The notes beneath the pieces are model-generated. The model worked only from the letters and a program-made list of their open reading frames with translations, made no database searches and was not told the origin of the DNA. Both the position numbers and the translations under genes were made by a program. A stretch of 64,000 nt of DNA from Agromyces soli (GTDB lineage: Bacteria > Actinomycetota > Actinomycetes > Actinomycetales > Microbacteriaceae): positions 3,410,001 through 3,474,000 of the forward strand of contig NZ_CP094533.1 of the NCBI RefSeq assembly GCF_022811605.1, given 5' to 3'. Within the stretch, counting starts at the first letter, position 1; every line of letters begins with the position of its first letter. Below are positions 36,240 through 46,525 of this stretch, piece by piece.

Positions 36240-36875
36240 CTAGTCGACGACGATCTGCTGCTGCGCGAGCTCGATCGTGCTGCCTCTCGGCACCTGGTAT
36301 CGGCGGCCGGGTTCGCAGCGCACGGCGCCATCGTCCGGGCGGCGCACCAGCGTGCCGTTGCCGGAGAAGCGGTCGGCGATCCACAGCACGCCGTCGTGGG
36401 ATCCGAATTCGAGATGCGTCTTCGACACCGAGAGCGTGCGATCGGCGATCTGCACGAGATGGTCGAACCGCTCGCCCGGTTGCGGCAGCGGCTTGCGTCC
36501 GATCAGGCCGGTGCCGAAGACGATGCGGGTCTCCCCCGTGCTGAACCGCAGGCGGAACCGGTCGGACTCCCCCGGAGCGCTCTTCGCAGCGGGCGCTGCC
36601 CCGCTCGACGCCGGCGGCGTCTGGCCCGCCGCCACGGGCACGTCGTCCCCCTGGGCGTCAGCGCCCGGGGCGAGGAACCCGCCGACCGGGATGCTGATGA
36701 CTCCGCTGTTGCGGCGCGGAAGGGGGTGGACGATGGTCGTATCGCCCGGCCTCGGGTCGGGCTTGCGCCTGGACTCCGGCGTCGCGCTCGTCGAGCTTCC
36801 GCACTCACCGCAGAACATCGCCCCGTCGGGCAGGTCAGCACCGCAGATCCGGCAGTTCACGTGCACGCTCCTCAT
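36240..36875 (-). CDS. Zinc-ribbon and FHA-domain protein
   Basis: A 211-residue protein. The N-terminal zinc ribbon has the pairs CRICG and CGECG. A Pro/Ala/Gly-rich linker follows, and a C-terminal FHA domain (about residues 110-205) has the phospho-Thr-binding pattern GRKP, SVSKTHLEF and DRFSGNGTLVRR. FHA domains read phosphothreonine on partner proteins. The ATG at 36875 is favoured by TACGCT 10 bases upstream; an in-frame GTG at 36863 with GAGGAG is an alternative. It sits between the FtsK-like and PP2C genes, all on one strand. Confidence 0.85.
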   Translation of the reverse strand: MRSVHVNCRICGADLPDGAMFCGECGSSTSATPESRRKPDPRPGDTTIVHPLPRRNSGVISIPVGGFLAPGADAQGDDVPVAAGQTPPASSGAAPAAKSAPGESDRFRLRFSTGETRIVFGTGLIGRKPLPQPGERFDHLVQIADRTLSVSKTHLEFGSHDGVLWIADRFSGNGTLVRRPDDGAVRCEPGRRYQVPRGSTIELAQQQIVVD

Positions 36876-36885
36876 CTCCGCTTCC

Positions 36886-36891
36886 AGCGTA
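36886..36891 (-). promoter_or_regulatory. -10-like element of the FHA gene
   Basis: TACGCT on the minus strand, 10 bases before ATG 36875, predicting a leader of 3-4 bases. Confidence 0.4.
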
Positions 36892-36949
36892 GCGGCGGAT
36901 GCGCCGGGCGGGCGCAGGCGGGCGGCGCCCGTGTCGCCGGCGAGGGGTG

Positions 36950-37747
36950 TCAGTCGGTCCCGGCCGGCCGGACCACATCGAGGACGTCGACCACGACGAC
37001 GGTGACGTTGTCGCGACCGCCGTTGCCGAGCGCCGCATCCATCAGGTGCCTGGCCGCGGCATCCGCCGTGGGATTGGACGCGAGGAAGTGGCGGAGACCG
37101 TAGGCCGTGATCTCCTTCGTGAGCCCGTCGGAGCAGATCAGCAGGCGCATTCCCGGCTCGATCGCGATGGCGCGGTAGTCGGGCAGCGGCGCCTCGTGGA
37201 AGCCGACCGCGCGGGTGATCACGTTCGAGTGCGGGTGCGTCTCGGCCTCCTCCCGCGTGATCTGACCGGCGTCGACGAGCTCCTGCACGATCGAGTGATC
37301 CACGGTGAGCTGTTCGAGCACGCCGCCGATGAGCCGGTAGACCCTGGAGTCGCCGATGTTGAAGACGATCCACGCCGGCTCGCCCGAGATCGAGCCGAGC
37401 GCGACGCCGGTCACCGTGGTGCCGCTGCCCTCGTCGGTCACACCCCGGCCGCGGCCCATGTCCTGGACGGCGGAGCGCAGCGCCTGGTCGATGTCGGGGG
37501 TGCCCACGACCGTTCGGCCGCCGTACTCCGCGAGCCGGGTGACGACCGCGGCGCTCGCGAAGTCACCGGCCGCGTGCCCGCCCATCCCGTCGGCGACGGC
37601 GAAGATCGGCGGCTGGGCGAGGAAGCTGTCCTCGTTCACCTCGCGTCGCAGGCCCGTGTCGGTCATCGCCGACCACGCGATCCCGATCTCGGTGCCGCCG
37701 GGCAGCACGACACGATGGCGCGGATTGCCGATGCCGATCTGGGTCAC
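36950..37747 (-). CDS. PP2C-family serine/threonine protein phosphatase
   Basis: A 265-residue soluble metal-dependent phosphatase that reverses Ser/Thr phosphorylation. The PP2C motifs are NEDSFLA, FAVADGMGGHAAGDFAS, FNIGDSRVYRL, LLICSDGLT and GGRDNVTVVVVDV, with all metal-binding Asp residues present. There is no transmembrane segment, unlike PstP. The GTG at 37747 is chosen by homology and by AGGCGAG upstream; the frame runs on antisense to the lrp-type gene. It lies upstream of the FHA gene in the same direction, with 74 bases between. Confidence 0.88.
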   Translation of the reverse strand: MTQIGIGNPRHRVVLPGGTEIGIAWSAMTDTGLRREVNEDSFLAQPPIFAVADGMGGHAAGDFASAAVVTRLAEYGGRTVVGTPDIDQALRSAVQDMGRGRGVTDEGSGTTVTGVALGSISGEPAWIVFNIGDSRVYRLIGGVLEQLTVDHSIVQELVDAGQITREEAETHPHSNVITRAVGFHEAPLPDYRAIAIEPGMRLLICSDGLTKEITAYGLRHFLASNPTADAAARHLMDAALGNGGRDNVTVVVVDVLDVVRPAGTD

Positions 37748-37925
37748 GGATCTCGCCTGTCTGCGGGGGGACGCGTCAGGATGTGAGGGGAACCCGTCGA
37801 TCGTAGCGCTTCGAACCGCCGCTCGGCTGCGGACAACGCGCCACGAGCACTTCCCGGTTCGGGATTGATCTCCCCCCACCATCCATGGAATCAGTTGTGA
37901 AACAGCGCTCATTCGACTGATTCCC

Positions 37926-37954
37926 TTGCTTCTGCACCTTTGGACTGTCATGAT
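37926..37954 (+). promoter_or_regulatory. Promoter of the Lrp-type regulator
   Basis: TTGCTT and CATGAT are separated by 17 bases, and CATGAT ends 6 bases before ATG 37961. This is the best -35/-10 pair in the window, again with leaderless spacing, in an AT-rich stretch. Confidence 0.5.
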
Positions 37955-37960
37955 CGAGCC

Positions 37961-38449
37961 ATGACGAACACGGGACGACTCACGTCGCGTCCGGTGCAAC
38001 TCGACGATGTGTCGAAGGCGATCATCGAGCAGCTCCAGACCGACGGTCGGCGTTCCTATGCCGATATCGGTAAGGCCGTCGGCCTCTCCGAAGCCGCGGT
38101 GCGCCAGCGCGTGCAACGGCTGCAGGAGGCCGGCGTCATGCAGATCGTCGCCGTCACCGACCCGATGCAGCTCGGGTTCACGCGACAGGCGATGATCGGC
38201 GTCCGCGCCGAGGGCGACACCCGGCTGCTCGCCGAGCAGCTCTCCGCGATCCCCGAGATCGACTACGTGGTGCTCACCGCCGGCAGTTTCGATCTGCTCG
38301 CCGAGGTCGTGTGCGAGAACGACGAGGAGCTCATCGATCTCCTCAACGCTCGCATCCGCTCGCTGGACGGCGTGCAGCAGACCGAGACCTTCGTCTACCT
38401 GAGGCTGCAGAAGCAGCATTACAACTGGGGAACCGTGAGGAACCGATGA
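37961..38449 (+). CDS. Lrp/AsnC-family transcriptional regulator
   Basis: A 162-residue feast/famine regulator. The N-terminal winged helix (AIIEQLQTDGRRSYADIGKA, then VGLSEAAVRQRVQRLQEAGV) binds DNA. The C-terminal ligand-binding domain has the RAM pattern (VVLTAGSFDLLAEVVC). Its stop overlaps the aminotransferase start (ATGA), so it very likely controls that gene and responds to an amino acid or polyamine product. The AT-rich leader upstream may hold its own operator. Confidence 0.9.
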   Translation: MTNTGRLTSRPVQLDDVSKAIIEQLQTDGRRSYADIGKAVGLSEAAVRQRVQRLQEAGVMQIVAVTDPMQLGFTRQAMIGVRAEGDTRLLAEQLSAIPEIDYVVLTAGSFDLLAEVVCENDEELIDLLNARIRSLDGVQQTETFVYLRLQKQHYNWGTVRNR

Positions 38450-39834
38450 CCATGACCGATGTCCGCTACGACAATGCGACGCTGCAGAAGCAGGCGAAGG
38501 ATCACCTCTGGATGCACTTCGCGCGCCAGTCGACGATGGAGCAGGGTGTGCCCATCATCACTCGCGGCGAGGGCCACCGCATCTTCGACATCAACGGCAA
38601 GAGCTACATCGACGGGCTCGCCGGCCTCTTCGTCGTGAACGCCGGCCACGGCCGTTCGCGCATCGCCCAGGCGGGCGCGAAGCAGGCCGAGGAGCTCGCG
38701 TTCTTCCCGATCTGGTCCTACGCGCACCCCAAGGCGATCGAGCTCGCCGACCGTCTCGCGGAGTACGCGCCCGGCGACCTGAACCACGTGTTCTTCTCGA
38801 CCGGCGGCGGTGAGGCGGTCGAGACCGCCTACAAGCTCGCGAAGAACTACTGGAAGCTCATGGGCAAGCCGACCAAGTACAAGGTCATCTCGCGCGCCCT
38901 GGCCTACCACGGCACCCCGCAGGGCGCCCTCGCCGTGACCGGTCTGCCGATCAAGGCGCCGTTCGAGCCGATCACCCCCGGTGGGCTTCGCGTGCCCAAC
39001 ACCAACTTCTACCGCGCTGCCGAGATGGGCGCGCCGGCCGACGACATCGAGGCCTTCGGCCTCTGGGCGGCGAACCGCATCGAGGAGCAGATCCTGATGG
39101 AGGACCCGGACACGGTCGCCGCCGTCTTCCTCGAGCCCGTGCAGAACTCCGGCGGCTGCTTCCCGCCGCCCCCCGGCTACTTCCAGCGGGTGCGCGAGAT
39201 CTGCGACAAGTACGACGTGCTGCTCGTCTCGGACGAGGTCATCTGCGCCTTCGGCCGCATCGGCGACTACTTCGCGTGCAACCAGCTCGGCTACGTGCCC
39301 GACATGATCACCTGCGCGAAGGCGATGACCTCGGGCTACGCCCCGATGGGCGCGACCATCATCAACGAGAAGATCTACGAGCCGTTCAAGAAGGGCGACA
39401 CGACCTTCTACCACGGCTACACCTGGGCCGGTCACCCGGTCTCGGCCGCGGTCGCGCTCGAGAATCTCGACATCTTCGAGGAGGAGAAGCTCAACGAGCA
39501 CGTCCGCGAGAACAGCCCGCTGTTCCGCGCCGAGCTCGAGAAGCTCAACGACCTGCCGATCGTGGGCGACGTCCGCGGCGAGGGCTACTTCTTCGCGGTC
39601 GAGCTCGTGAAGGACAAGGCCACGCGCGAGACCTTCAACGAGGAGGAGTCGGAGCGCCTGCTGCGCGGCTTCCTCTCGACGGCGCTCTTCGACGCGGGCC
39701 TGTACTGCCGCGCCGACGACCGCGGCGACCCCGTGATCCAGCTCTCGCCGCCGCTCACCATCGGCGTGCCCGAGTTCCAGGAGATCGAGCAGATTCTGCG
39801 CAGCGTGCTCACCGAGGCGTCGAACCGCCTGTGA
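38446..39834 (+). CDS. Class III omega-aminotransferase
   Basis: A 462-residue PLP enzyme of the omega-amino acid/diamine:pyruvate aminotransferase group. Landmarks are DGLAGLFVVNAGHGR, FFSTGGGEAVETAYKLAK, VSDEVICAFGRIG (cofactor Asp) and the PLP Lys in ITCAKAMTSGYAPMG. FYHGYTWAGHPVSAA is the conserved late motif. The substrate is not fixed by sequence: putrescine, GABA, beta-alanine or a similar amine are candidates. Coupling to an Lrp-type regulator and closeness to a polyamine importer favour amine catabolism. Confidence 0.9.
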   Translation: MTMTDVRYDNATLQKQAKDHLWMHFARQSTMEQGVPIITRGEGHRIFDINGKSYIDGLAGLFVVNAGHGRSRIAQAGAKQAEELAFFPIWSYAHPKAIELADRLAEYAPGDLNHVFFSTGGGEAVETAYKLAKNYWKLMGKPTKYKVISRALAYHGTPQGALAVTGLPIKAPFEPITPGGLRVPNTNFYRAAEMGAPADDIEAFGLWAANRIEEQILMEDPDTVAAVFLEPVQNSGGCFPPPPGYFQRVREICDKYDVLLVSDEVICAFGRIGDYFACNQLGYVPDMITCAKAMTSGYAPMGATIINEKIYEPFKKGDTTFYHGYTWAGHPVSAAVALENLDIFEEEKLNEHVRENSPLFRAELEKLNDLPIVGDVRGEGYFFAVELVKDKATRETFNEEESERLLRGFLSTALFDAGLYCRADDRGDPVIQLSPPLTIGVPEFQEIEQILRSVLTEASNRL

Positions 39835-39840
39835 CCGCTC

Positions 39841-39870
39841 GCGTTCGCGCACGGATCGACGCGCGAACGC
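39841..39870 (+). other. First of two tandem hairpins
   Basis: GCGTTCGCGC and GCGCGAACGC form a perfect 10-bp stem around a 10-base loop, 6 bases after the aminotransferase stop. It precedes the stronger terminator and may protect the mRNA end. Confidence 0.5.
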
Positions 39871-39887
39871 ACTGAATCGGCCAGATC

Positions 39888-39924
39888 CCGAGGGCCCCGG
39901 ATGCGTGACATCCGGGGCCCTCGG
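39888..39924. terminator. Terminator after the aminotransferase
   Basis: A perfect 16-bp stem (CCGAGGGCCCCGGATG with its complement) and a five-base loop, between the convergent aminotransferase and DUF4192 genes. Confidence 0.88.
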
Positions 39925-39982
39925 CGTCCCTGCGGACCCGCTCGCGGCCGGCGGGACGGACCGCATCGGACCGCTCCCGCGA

Positions 39983-41122
39983 TCAGTGCCCGCCCAGGAG
40001 CGCACGGTGGTCATCCTCCCGGACGAACGCCCACTCGGGCAGCGCCCCAGAACCCAGGTAGGTGTCGAGCAAGCGCGCCATGGCGTGGTCCGGGTCGATC
40101 TCGAGGGCCCGATCGAGGTGCGCGCCGGCACGGCTTCCCCGTCCGAGCGCCCAGTGCAGCCAGCCGGCGACGCAGTGCACCCCTGGCCGATCGGCCCGCG
40201 GGAGGTCGACCAGCAGCTGCTCCACGAACCCGATGCCGGCCTCGACCCGCTTCGTCTGCGGTCTGAGCCGAGTACGGCCGAGGTAGAGCTCCGAGACGAA
40301 CTCCTCGCTCCCCTCCGATTCCAGGTCGCTCGTCAGCCCGACGGGGCTGTCGTCGAAGGGCTCGGAGCGTCCGGCGGCCCCCTGGAGCGCGATCTCCCCG
40401 ACCGCGGCGCCGAACGCGATCTGCAGCACGATCGCGTCCCGGAACACCGCCGACGCGGAGAGCTCGGCGAACCACGCGCCCTGCGCCGCCGTCGACACCG
40501 GTTCGCACAGCACGCGCTCGACGAGTTCGATCGGGTCGATCTGGTCGCCGAGCTCGCGCTGGAGCCACTCGAGCGAGCCCTGCTCGCGCAGCGCCACGAG
40601 ACGTCGTCGCAGGCGAGCGGCCCGTGCGCGGTCCGTGGTGGGCTGCCGGGGGTCCGCTGCGAGCTCGCCGAGCACCGGGAGCTCGGCGGCCGCCGAGTCG
40701 ATGAGTGCGAGATCGCGTCCTCCGATGGGGACGAGCGGATCGACGACCGATCCCCAGCCGGTCGACGCCACGACGAAGCCGTCGCGCACCTCGAAGCCCG
40801 CATCTTCGAGCCGCGCACCCATCCGATCGATCAGACGGCGCTCAGAGGCGGCGGCAGACCGTGGATAGTCACGGTCGGTGAACACGACGACGATGATGCC
40901 CTCGGCCCCCTCGATGCGGCACACCGCTCCGACGACCGCCGCGACGAGCACCGGATGGTCGGCGACCCGGCGCGGGAGATCGTGCCGGAGGACGCCGATG
41001 ACCGTATCGCCTCGAAACGCGACGCAGACGAGCGATCGCCGGACGGGGACCCCGGCGAGCTGCGGGAGGAGGGCGAGGAACTCGTGTCCGCCCACGGCGC
41101 GGACGGTGAACTGTTTCGACAT
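39983..41122 (-). CDS. DUF4192-family protein
   Basis: A 379-residue protein of an actinobacterial family of unknown function. The N-terminal segment GGHEFLALLPQLAGVPVRRS, followed by LVCVAF, is the family mark. The C-terminal part reads like a tetratricopeptide-style repeat (GAHLDRALEIDPDHAMARLL). No signal peptide or membrane segment is seen. GATGCT lies 6 bases before the ATG. It is divergent from the repair genes ogt-tag; whether this matters functionally is unknown. Confidence 0.8.
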   Translation of the reverse strand: MSKQFTVRAVGGHEFLALLPQLAGVPVRRSLVCVAFRGDTVIGVLRHDLPRRVADHPVLVAAVVGAVCRIEGAEGIIVVVFTDRDYPRSAAASERRLIDRMGARLEDAGFEVRDGFVVASTGWGSVVDPLVPIGGRDLALIDSAAAELPVLGELAADPRQPTTDRARAARLRRRLVALREQGSLEWLQRELGDQIDPIELVERVLCEPVSTAAQGAWFAELSASAVFRDAIVLQIAFGAAVGEIALQGAAGRSEPFDDSPVGLTSDLESEGSEEFVSELYLGRTRLRPQTKRVEAGIGFVEQLLVDLPRADRPGVHCVAGWLHWALGRGSRAGAHLDRALEIDPDHAMARLLDTYLGSGALPEWAFVREDDHRALLGGH

Positions 41123-41128
41123 GGCCCC

Positions 41129-41134
41129 AGCATC
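41129..41134 (-). promoter_or_regulatory. -10-like element of the DUF4192 gene, leaderless
   Basis: GATGCT on the minus strand, 6 bases before ATG 41122; the same hexamer and spacing precede the AbiEi-like gene. Confidence 0.35.
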
Positions 41135-41320
41135 CGCACCGAGCGGACCGTCGACGGCGGCGCGAGCGGCTTCTGTGGAAGCTGCGGTCTGGATGGAGGA
41201 TGGGGAGGACGGATCGCCGGAGCGCACGACGCGGTCGCCTCCCCTCCCCCAACAACGGCCGACCGGAATCCGCTCTCCACAGGTGTCCGATTCCCGCGAG
41301 CTGGTGTCTGCGGGCGCAGA

Positions 41321-41326
41321 TACGCT
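41321..41326 (+). promoter_or_regulatory. -10 element of ogt, leaderless
   Basis: TACGCT, 6 bases before ATG 41333. The 210-base divergent region to DUF4192 shows no other clear element. Confidence 0.55.
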
Positions 41327-41332
41327 CGAAGC

Positions 41333-41830
41333 ATGAGCAACGTCTACCTCCTCCGGATCGATTCCCCCGTCGGGCGCATCGAGCTCGTCGGCGACGACGA
41401 GCACCTCGTCGCGCTGACGATCGAGGACGCCGACGGCTCGTTGCCGCACGACGACGAGCCCGAGCGCCCCAACGCCGTCCTCGAGCTCGCCCGCGAGCAG
41501 CTGTCCGAGTACTTCGCGGGCACGCGCACGGACTTCGAGATCCCGGTGCGGCCCGCGGGCGGCAGCGACTTCCAGCGCGCCGTGTGGGCCGAGCTCGCGC
41601 GACTGCACTGGGGCGAGGCGACTTCCTACGGCGCTCTCGCCCAGGCTGTCGGCCGCCCGGGTTCCGCGCGAGCGATCGGTGGCGCAGTCGGCGCCAACCC
41701 GATCCCCATCGTGATCGGCTGCCACCGAGTGCTCGCCTCCGATGGACGCATCACCGGCTACTCGGGCGGGCGGGGCATCCCCACCAAGCTGTGGCTGCTC
41801 GGCCACGAGCAGATCGGCTTCGCCGCATGA
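41333..41830 (+). CDS. ogt: Methylated-DNA--protein-cysteine methyltransferase
   Basis: A 165-residue suicide repair protein that takes the alkyl group from O6-alkylguanine onto its own cysteine. The DNA-binding domain has FQRAVWAELARLHWGEATSY. The arginine-finger region GRPGSARAIGGAVGANPIPI leads to the acceptor-site strand VIGCHRV. The usual motif is PCHR; here Pro is replaced by Gly while Cys, His and Arg stay. The downstream tag gene overlaps it (ATGA), making an alkylation-repair operon. Confidence 0.93.
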   Translation: MSNVYLLRIDSPVGRIELVGDDEHLVALTIEDADGSLPHDDEPERPNAVLELAREQLSEYFAGTRTDFEIPVRPAGGSDFQRAVWAELARLHWGEATSYGALAQAVGRPGSARAIGGAVGANPIPIVIGCHRVLASDGRITGYSGGRGIPTKLWLLGHEQIGFAA

Positions 41831-42432
41831 GCGCGGAACGCCCCGACCTCGTCGTCGGCGACGACGGAATCACGCGGTGCGCGTGGGGCGCCGGCGACGC
41901 CGAGTACTCCCGCTACCACGACGAGGAGTGGGGCACCCCGATGCGCGACCCCGTCCGACTGTTCGAGAAGCTGTGCCTCGAAGGCTTCCAGGCCGGGCTC
42001 TCCTGGATCACGATCCTGCGGCGGCGGCCGGTGTTCCGCGAGGTCTTCCACGGCTTCGATCCGGTCCGAGTCGCCGAGATGGACGAACACGACGTCGAAC
42101 GGCTGCTCGGCGACGCACGGATCATCAGGCACCGCGGCAAGATCGAGGCGACCATTCAGAACGCACGGGCGACGCTCGCACTCGATGCCCCGATCGACGA
42201 GCTGCTCTGGTCGTTCGCGCCGCCGCCTCGCGAGGCGCCGTTCGCGAGCTTCGCGGAGGTGCCCGCGACGACACCCGAGTCCACCGCGATGAGCAAGGAG
42301 CTCCGCAGGCTCGGCTTCCGCTTCGTCGGGCCGACCACGATGTACGCCCTCATGCAGGCATCCGGGATGGTCGACGATCATCTGGTCGGCTGCTTCCGCT
42401 CCGCATCGCGGACCGACGGGCTCGTGAGCTGA
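41827..42432 (+). CDS. tag: DNA-3-methyladenine glycosylase I
   Basis: A 201-residue glycosylase that removes 3-methyladenine. The zinc-binding pattern is present (RCAWG and YHDEEWG at the N-terminus, DDHLVGC near the C-terminus). LFEKLCLEGFQAGLSWITIL is the core family block. The ATG shares bases with the ogt stop codon, so the two alkylation-repair genes are coupled. It converges on yaaA over 35 bases containing a hairpin. Confidence 0.94.
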   Translation: MSAERPDLVVGDDGITRCAWGAGDAEYSRYHDEEWGTPMRDPVRLFEKLCLEGFQAGLSWITILRRRPVFREVFHGFDPVRVAEMDEHDVERLLGDARIIRHRGKIEATIQNARATLALDAPIDELLWSFAPPPREAPFASFAEVPATTPESTAMSKELRRLGFRFVGPTTMYALMQASGMVDDHLVGCFRSASRTDGLVS

Positions 42433-42433
42433 T

Positions 42434-42475
42434 CAGCGTGCCGTCGCGCGGCGCAGGCGCCCGCCGCTCACGCTG
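42434..42475. terminator. Hairpin between tag and yaaA
   Basis: CAGCGTG (42434-42440) pairs with CACGCTG (42469-42475), and an inner GGCGC-AG-GCGCC lies at 42450-42461. It extends slightly into the end of yaaA and may terminate both convergent genes. Confidence 0.5.
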
Positions 42476-43241
42476 CGAGCAGCTCCAACTCGCGCACGGA
42501 CGGCTCGTCGCCTCCGGCGGTCGCATCGGCACTGAGGCTGAGCTCGAAGCCGGCCGAGCGCGCCCATGCGATCAGGGCGTCGACCTCGTCGAGGGGCTCG
42601 GGGCGCGCGGTGAGCAGCGCCCGGGTGAACTCGCCCTTCGCGCGCTTGTTGAAGTGGTTGAGGGCGCGCTTCCGGCCGTCGCCATCGACCGCGACGACCC
42701 GCACGAACACCGAACCGGGCGGCGCCGGCCCGAGTTCCACGTAGCCCTCGGAGCGGAGATCGACGACGAGACCGCCGTGCGCCGCGAGCGCGGCCGCGAG
42801 CGGCTCCCGCCAGAGCGGCTTCAGCCGATGGCCGGGCACGCGCGAATCGTGCGAGAGCCGATACGCCGGGATGGGATCGAGCGCACCCACGAGGCCGAAC
42901 AGCGCCGAGTGCACCACGACATGCCGGCCGGCGTACGCGCGTGCATCTCCGTCCAGGCTCGGAGCGTCGAGGGCGTCGTACAGCACGCCCGTGTAGCGGT
43001 CAAGGGCCGGCATCGTGGGCGACGTCGCGAGCAGCCGGTCGTGCTCGACCTCGGCCGCCGAGCGGGGTCCCAGCTTCAGGGCGCGCATCGCGGCGTCCTG
43101 ATCCGCGGCGAGTTCCACCACGGCGGCAACGAGCTCGGCGCGCACCCGTTCGAGCGAGGGGTACGACAGTGCGTCGAGACGGAGCGGCGGCTGCGTGCCG
43201 CCGGTGCGCTTCGTCTCCGAGGGCGGAAGGACGAGCAGCAC
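42468..43241 (-). CDS. yaaA: YaaA-family (UPF0246) peroxide stress protein
   Basis: A 257-residue protein of the YaaA family. In Escherichia coli YaaA limits free iron and protects DNA under peroxide stress. Family marks are the N-terminal LLVLPPSETK, PALDRYTGVLYDALD, SALFGLVGALDPIPAYRLSH and NHFNKRAKGEFTR. The GTG start overlaps the TAG of the upstream kinase-like gene (TAGTG). It is thus part of a short unit behind the ATP synthase operon. Confidence 0.88.
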   Translation of the reverse strand: MLLVLPPSETKRTGGTQPPLRLDALSYPSLERVRAELVAAVVELAADQDAAMRALKLGPRSAAEVEHDRLLATSPTMPALDRYTGVLYDALDAPSLDGDARAYAGRHVVVHSALFGLVGALDPIPAYRLSHDSRVPGHRLKPLWREPLAAALAAHGGLVVDLRSEGYVELGPAPPGSVFVRVVAVDGDGRKRALNHFNKRAKGEFTRALLTARPEPLDEVDALIAWARSAGFELSLSADATAGGDEPSVRELELLAA

Positions 43242-43813
43242 TACGAGGCGATGAACGCGAGCGCCGCGTCGACGTTCTCACCGAGCGAGCGGACCGAGTC
43301 GATCGTCACGCGCGGGAGCGCCGCCGAGGGGCCGTTCCAGGCGGCATAGCCCTCGAGGCTCTGCTCCACGGCGCGCCACGTGGTCTCGTCGAGGTGCGGG
43401 AGGTTGCGCTCGCGCTTCTCGAGACGGGAACGATGCACGCCCTCGTCCGAGCAGACGACCTCGATGACCCGGAGCCGGGCGTCGGTGCGCTCGGCGAGAT
43501 CCCGCCACTGCAGACGCGCGGCCTCCGCGGCGTTCACCGCGTCGACGATCACGGTGCGACCGGCCTCGAGCTCCTTGCGCGCGATCTCCTCGGCGACGAG
43601 GTATGCGGCGAGGCCGGTGGGCTGATCCGCATCGATGCCGGCACGGAGCACGGCCGACTCGATCGGATCGACCGACACGACGGTGGCGCCGAGGCGGGCG
43701 CCGACGATCTCACCGATCGTCGACTTTCCCGCACCCGGCAGCCCCGCCATGACGATGAGCTGCGTGACCGCGAGGTCACCGAACTGGCGGTCGAACGGCT
43801 GCTCCCCAGGCAT
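43241..43813 (-). CDS. P-loop kinase-like AAA protein
   Basis: A 190-residue nucleotide-binding protein. Walker A is GLPGAGKST, followed by VVSVDPIESAVLRAG and VIVDAVNAAEAARLQW. The layout resembles small kinases of the zeta-toxin/Cdc-type AAA_33 family; the phosphate acceptor is unknown. AAGGAG lies 7 bases before the ATG at 43813. An inner GTG before QLIVMAGLPG is possible but less likely. It starts 31 bases after atpC and overlaps yaaA by one base. Confidence 0.8.
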   Translation of the reverse strand: MPGEQPFDRQFGDLAVTQLIVMAGLPGAGKSTIGEIVGARLGATVVSVDPIESAVLRAGIDADQPTGLAAYLVAEEIARKELEAGRTVIVDAVNAAEAARLQWRDLAERTDARLRVIEVVCSDEGVHRSRLEKRERNLPHLDETTWRAVEQSLEGYAAWNGPSAALPRVTIDSVRSLGENVDAALAFIAS

Positions 43814-43844
43814 CCGCGAACTCCTTCTCAGCTGGGTGGATCGC

Positions 43845-44105
43845 TCAGACGAGCGCGGCGCGAGACGCCACGATCTGGACCGAGTTCTGCTGGACCGAGA
43901 GGAAGCCCTCTTCCGCGTTCGCGGTGAGCTTCTCCCCTCCGTCGAGCGTCACCCGGACCTCGCCGCCGGCGAGGATCGCGAGCATGGGCTCGTGACCCGG
44001 CAGGATGCCGATCTCGCCTTCGACGGTCTTCGCGACCACCATCGCCGCCTCGCCCGACCAGACTTCCTGGTCGGCCGAGACGACGCTCACGTTGAGGGCG
44101 GCCAT
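43845..44105 (-). CDS. atpC: ATP synthase F1 subunit epsilon
   Basis: Central-stalk subunit of F1, 86 residues, consisting only of the N-terminal beta-sandwich (VVSADQEVWSGEA, GEIGILPGHEPMLAIL). The C-terminal helical hairpin that inhibits ATP hydrolysis in Escherichia coli is missing, so the protein is short even for actinobacteria. The ATG is two bases after the atpD stop codon. It is the last gene of the atp operon proper. Confidence 0.95.
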   Translation of the reverse strand: MAALNVSVVSADQEVWSGEAAMVVAKTVEGEIGILPGHEPMLAILAGGEVRVTLDGGEKLTANAEEGFLSVQQNSVQIVASRAALV

Positions 44106-44107
44106 GA

Positions 44108-46481
<2,374 letters not shown>

Positions 46482-46525
46482 GTCTCTCCTGTATCCCTGG
46501 TGACCTGGCTAGATCGCCGGATGCC

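Noticed and set aside
36950..38419. PP2C gene fused to an upstream 220-codon extension
   Set aside because: The extension is antisense to the Lrp-type regulator and aminotransferase start.
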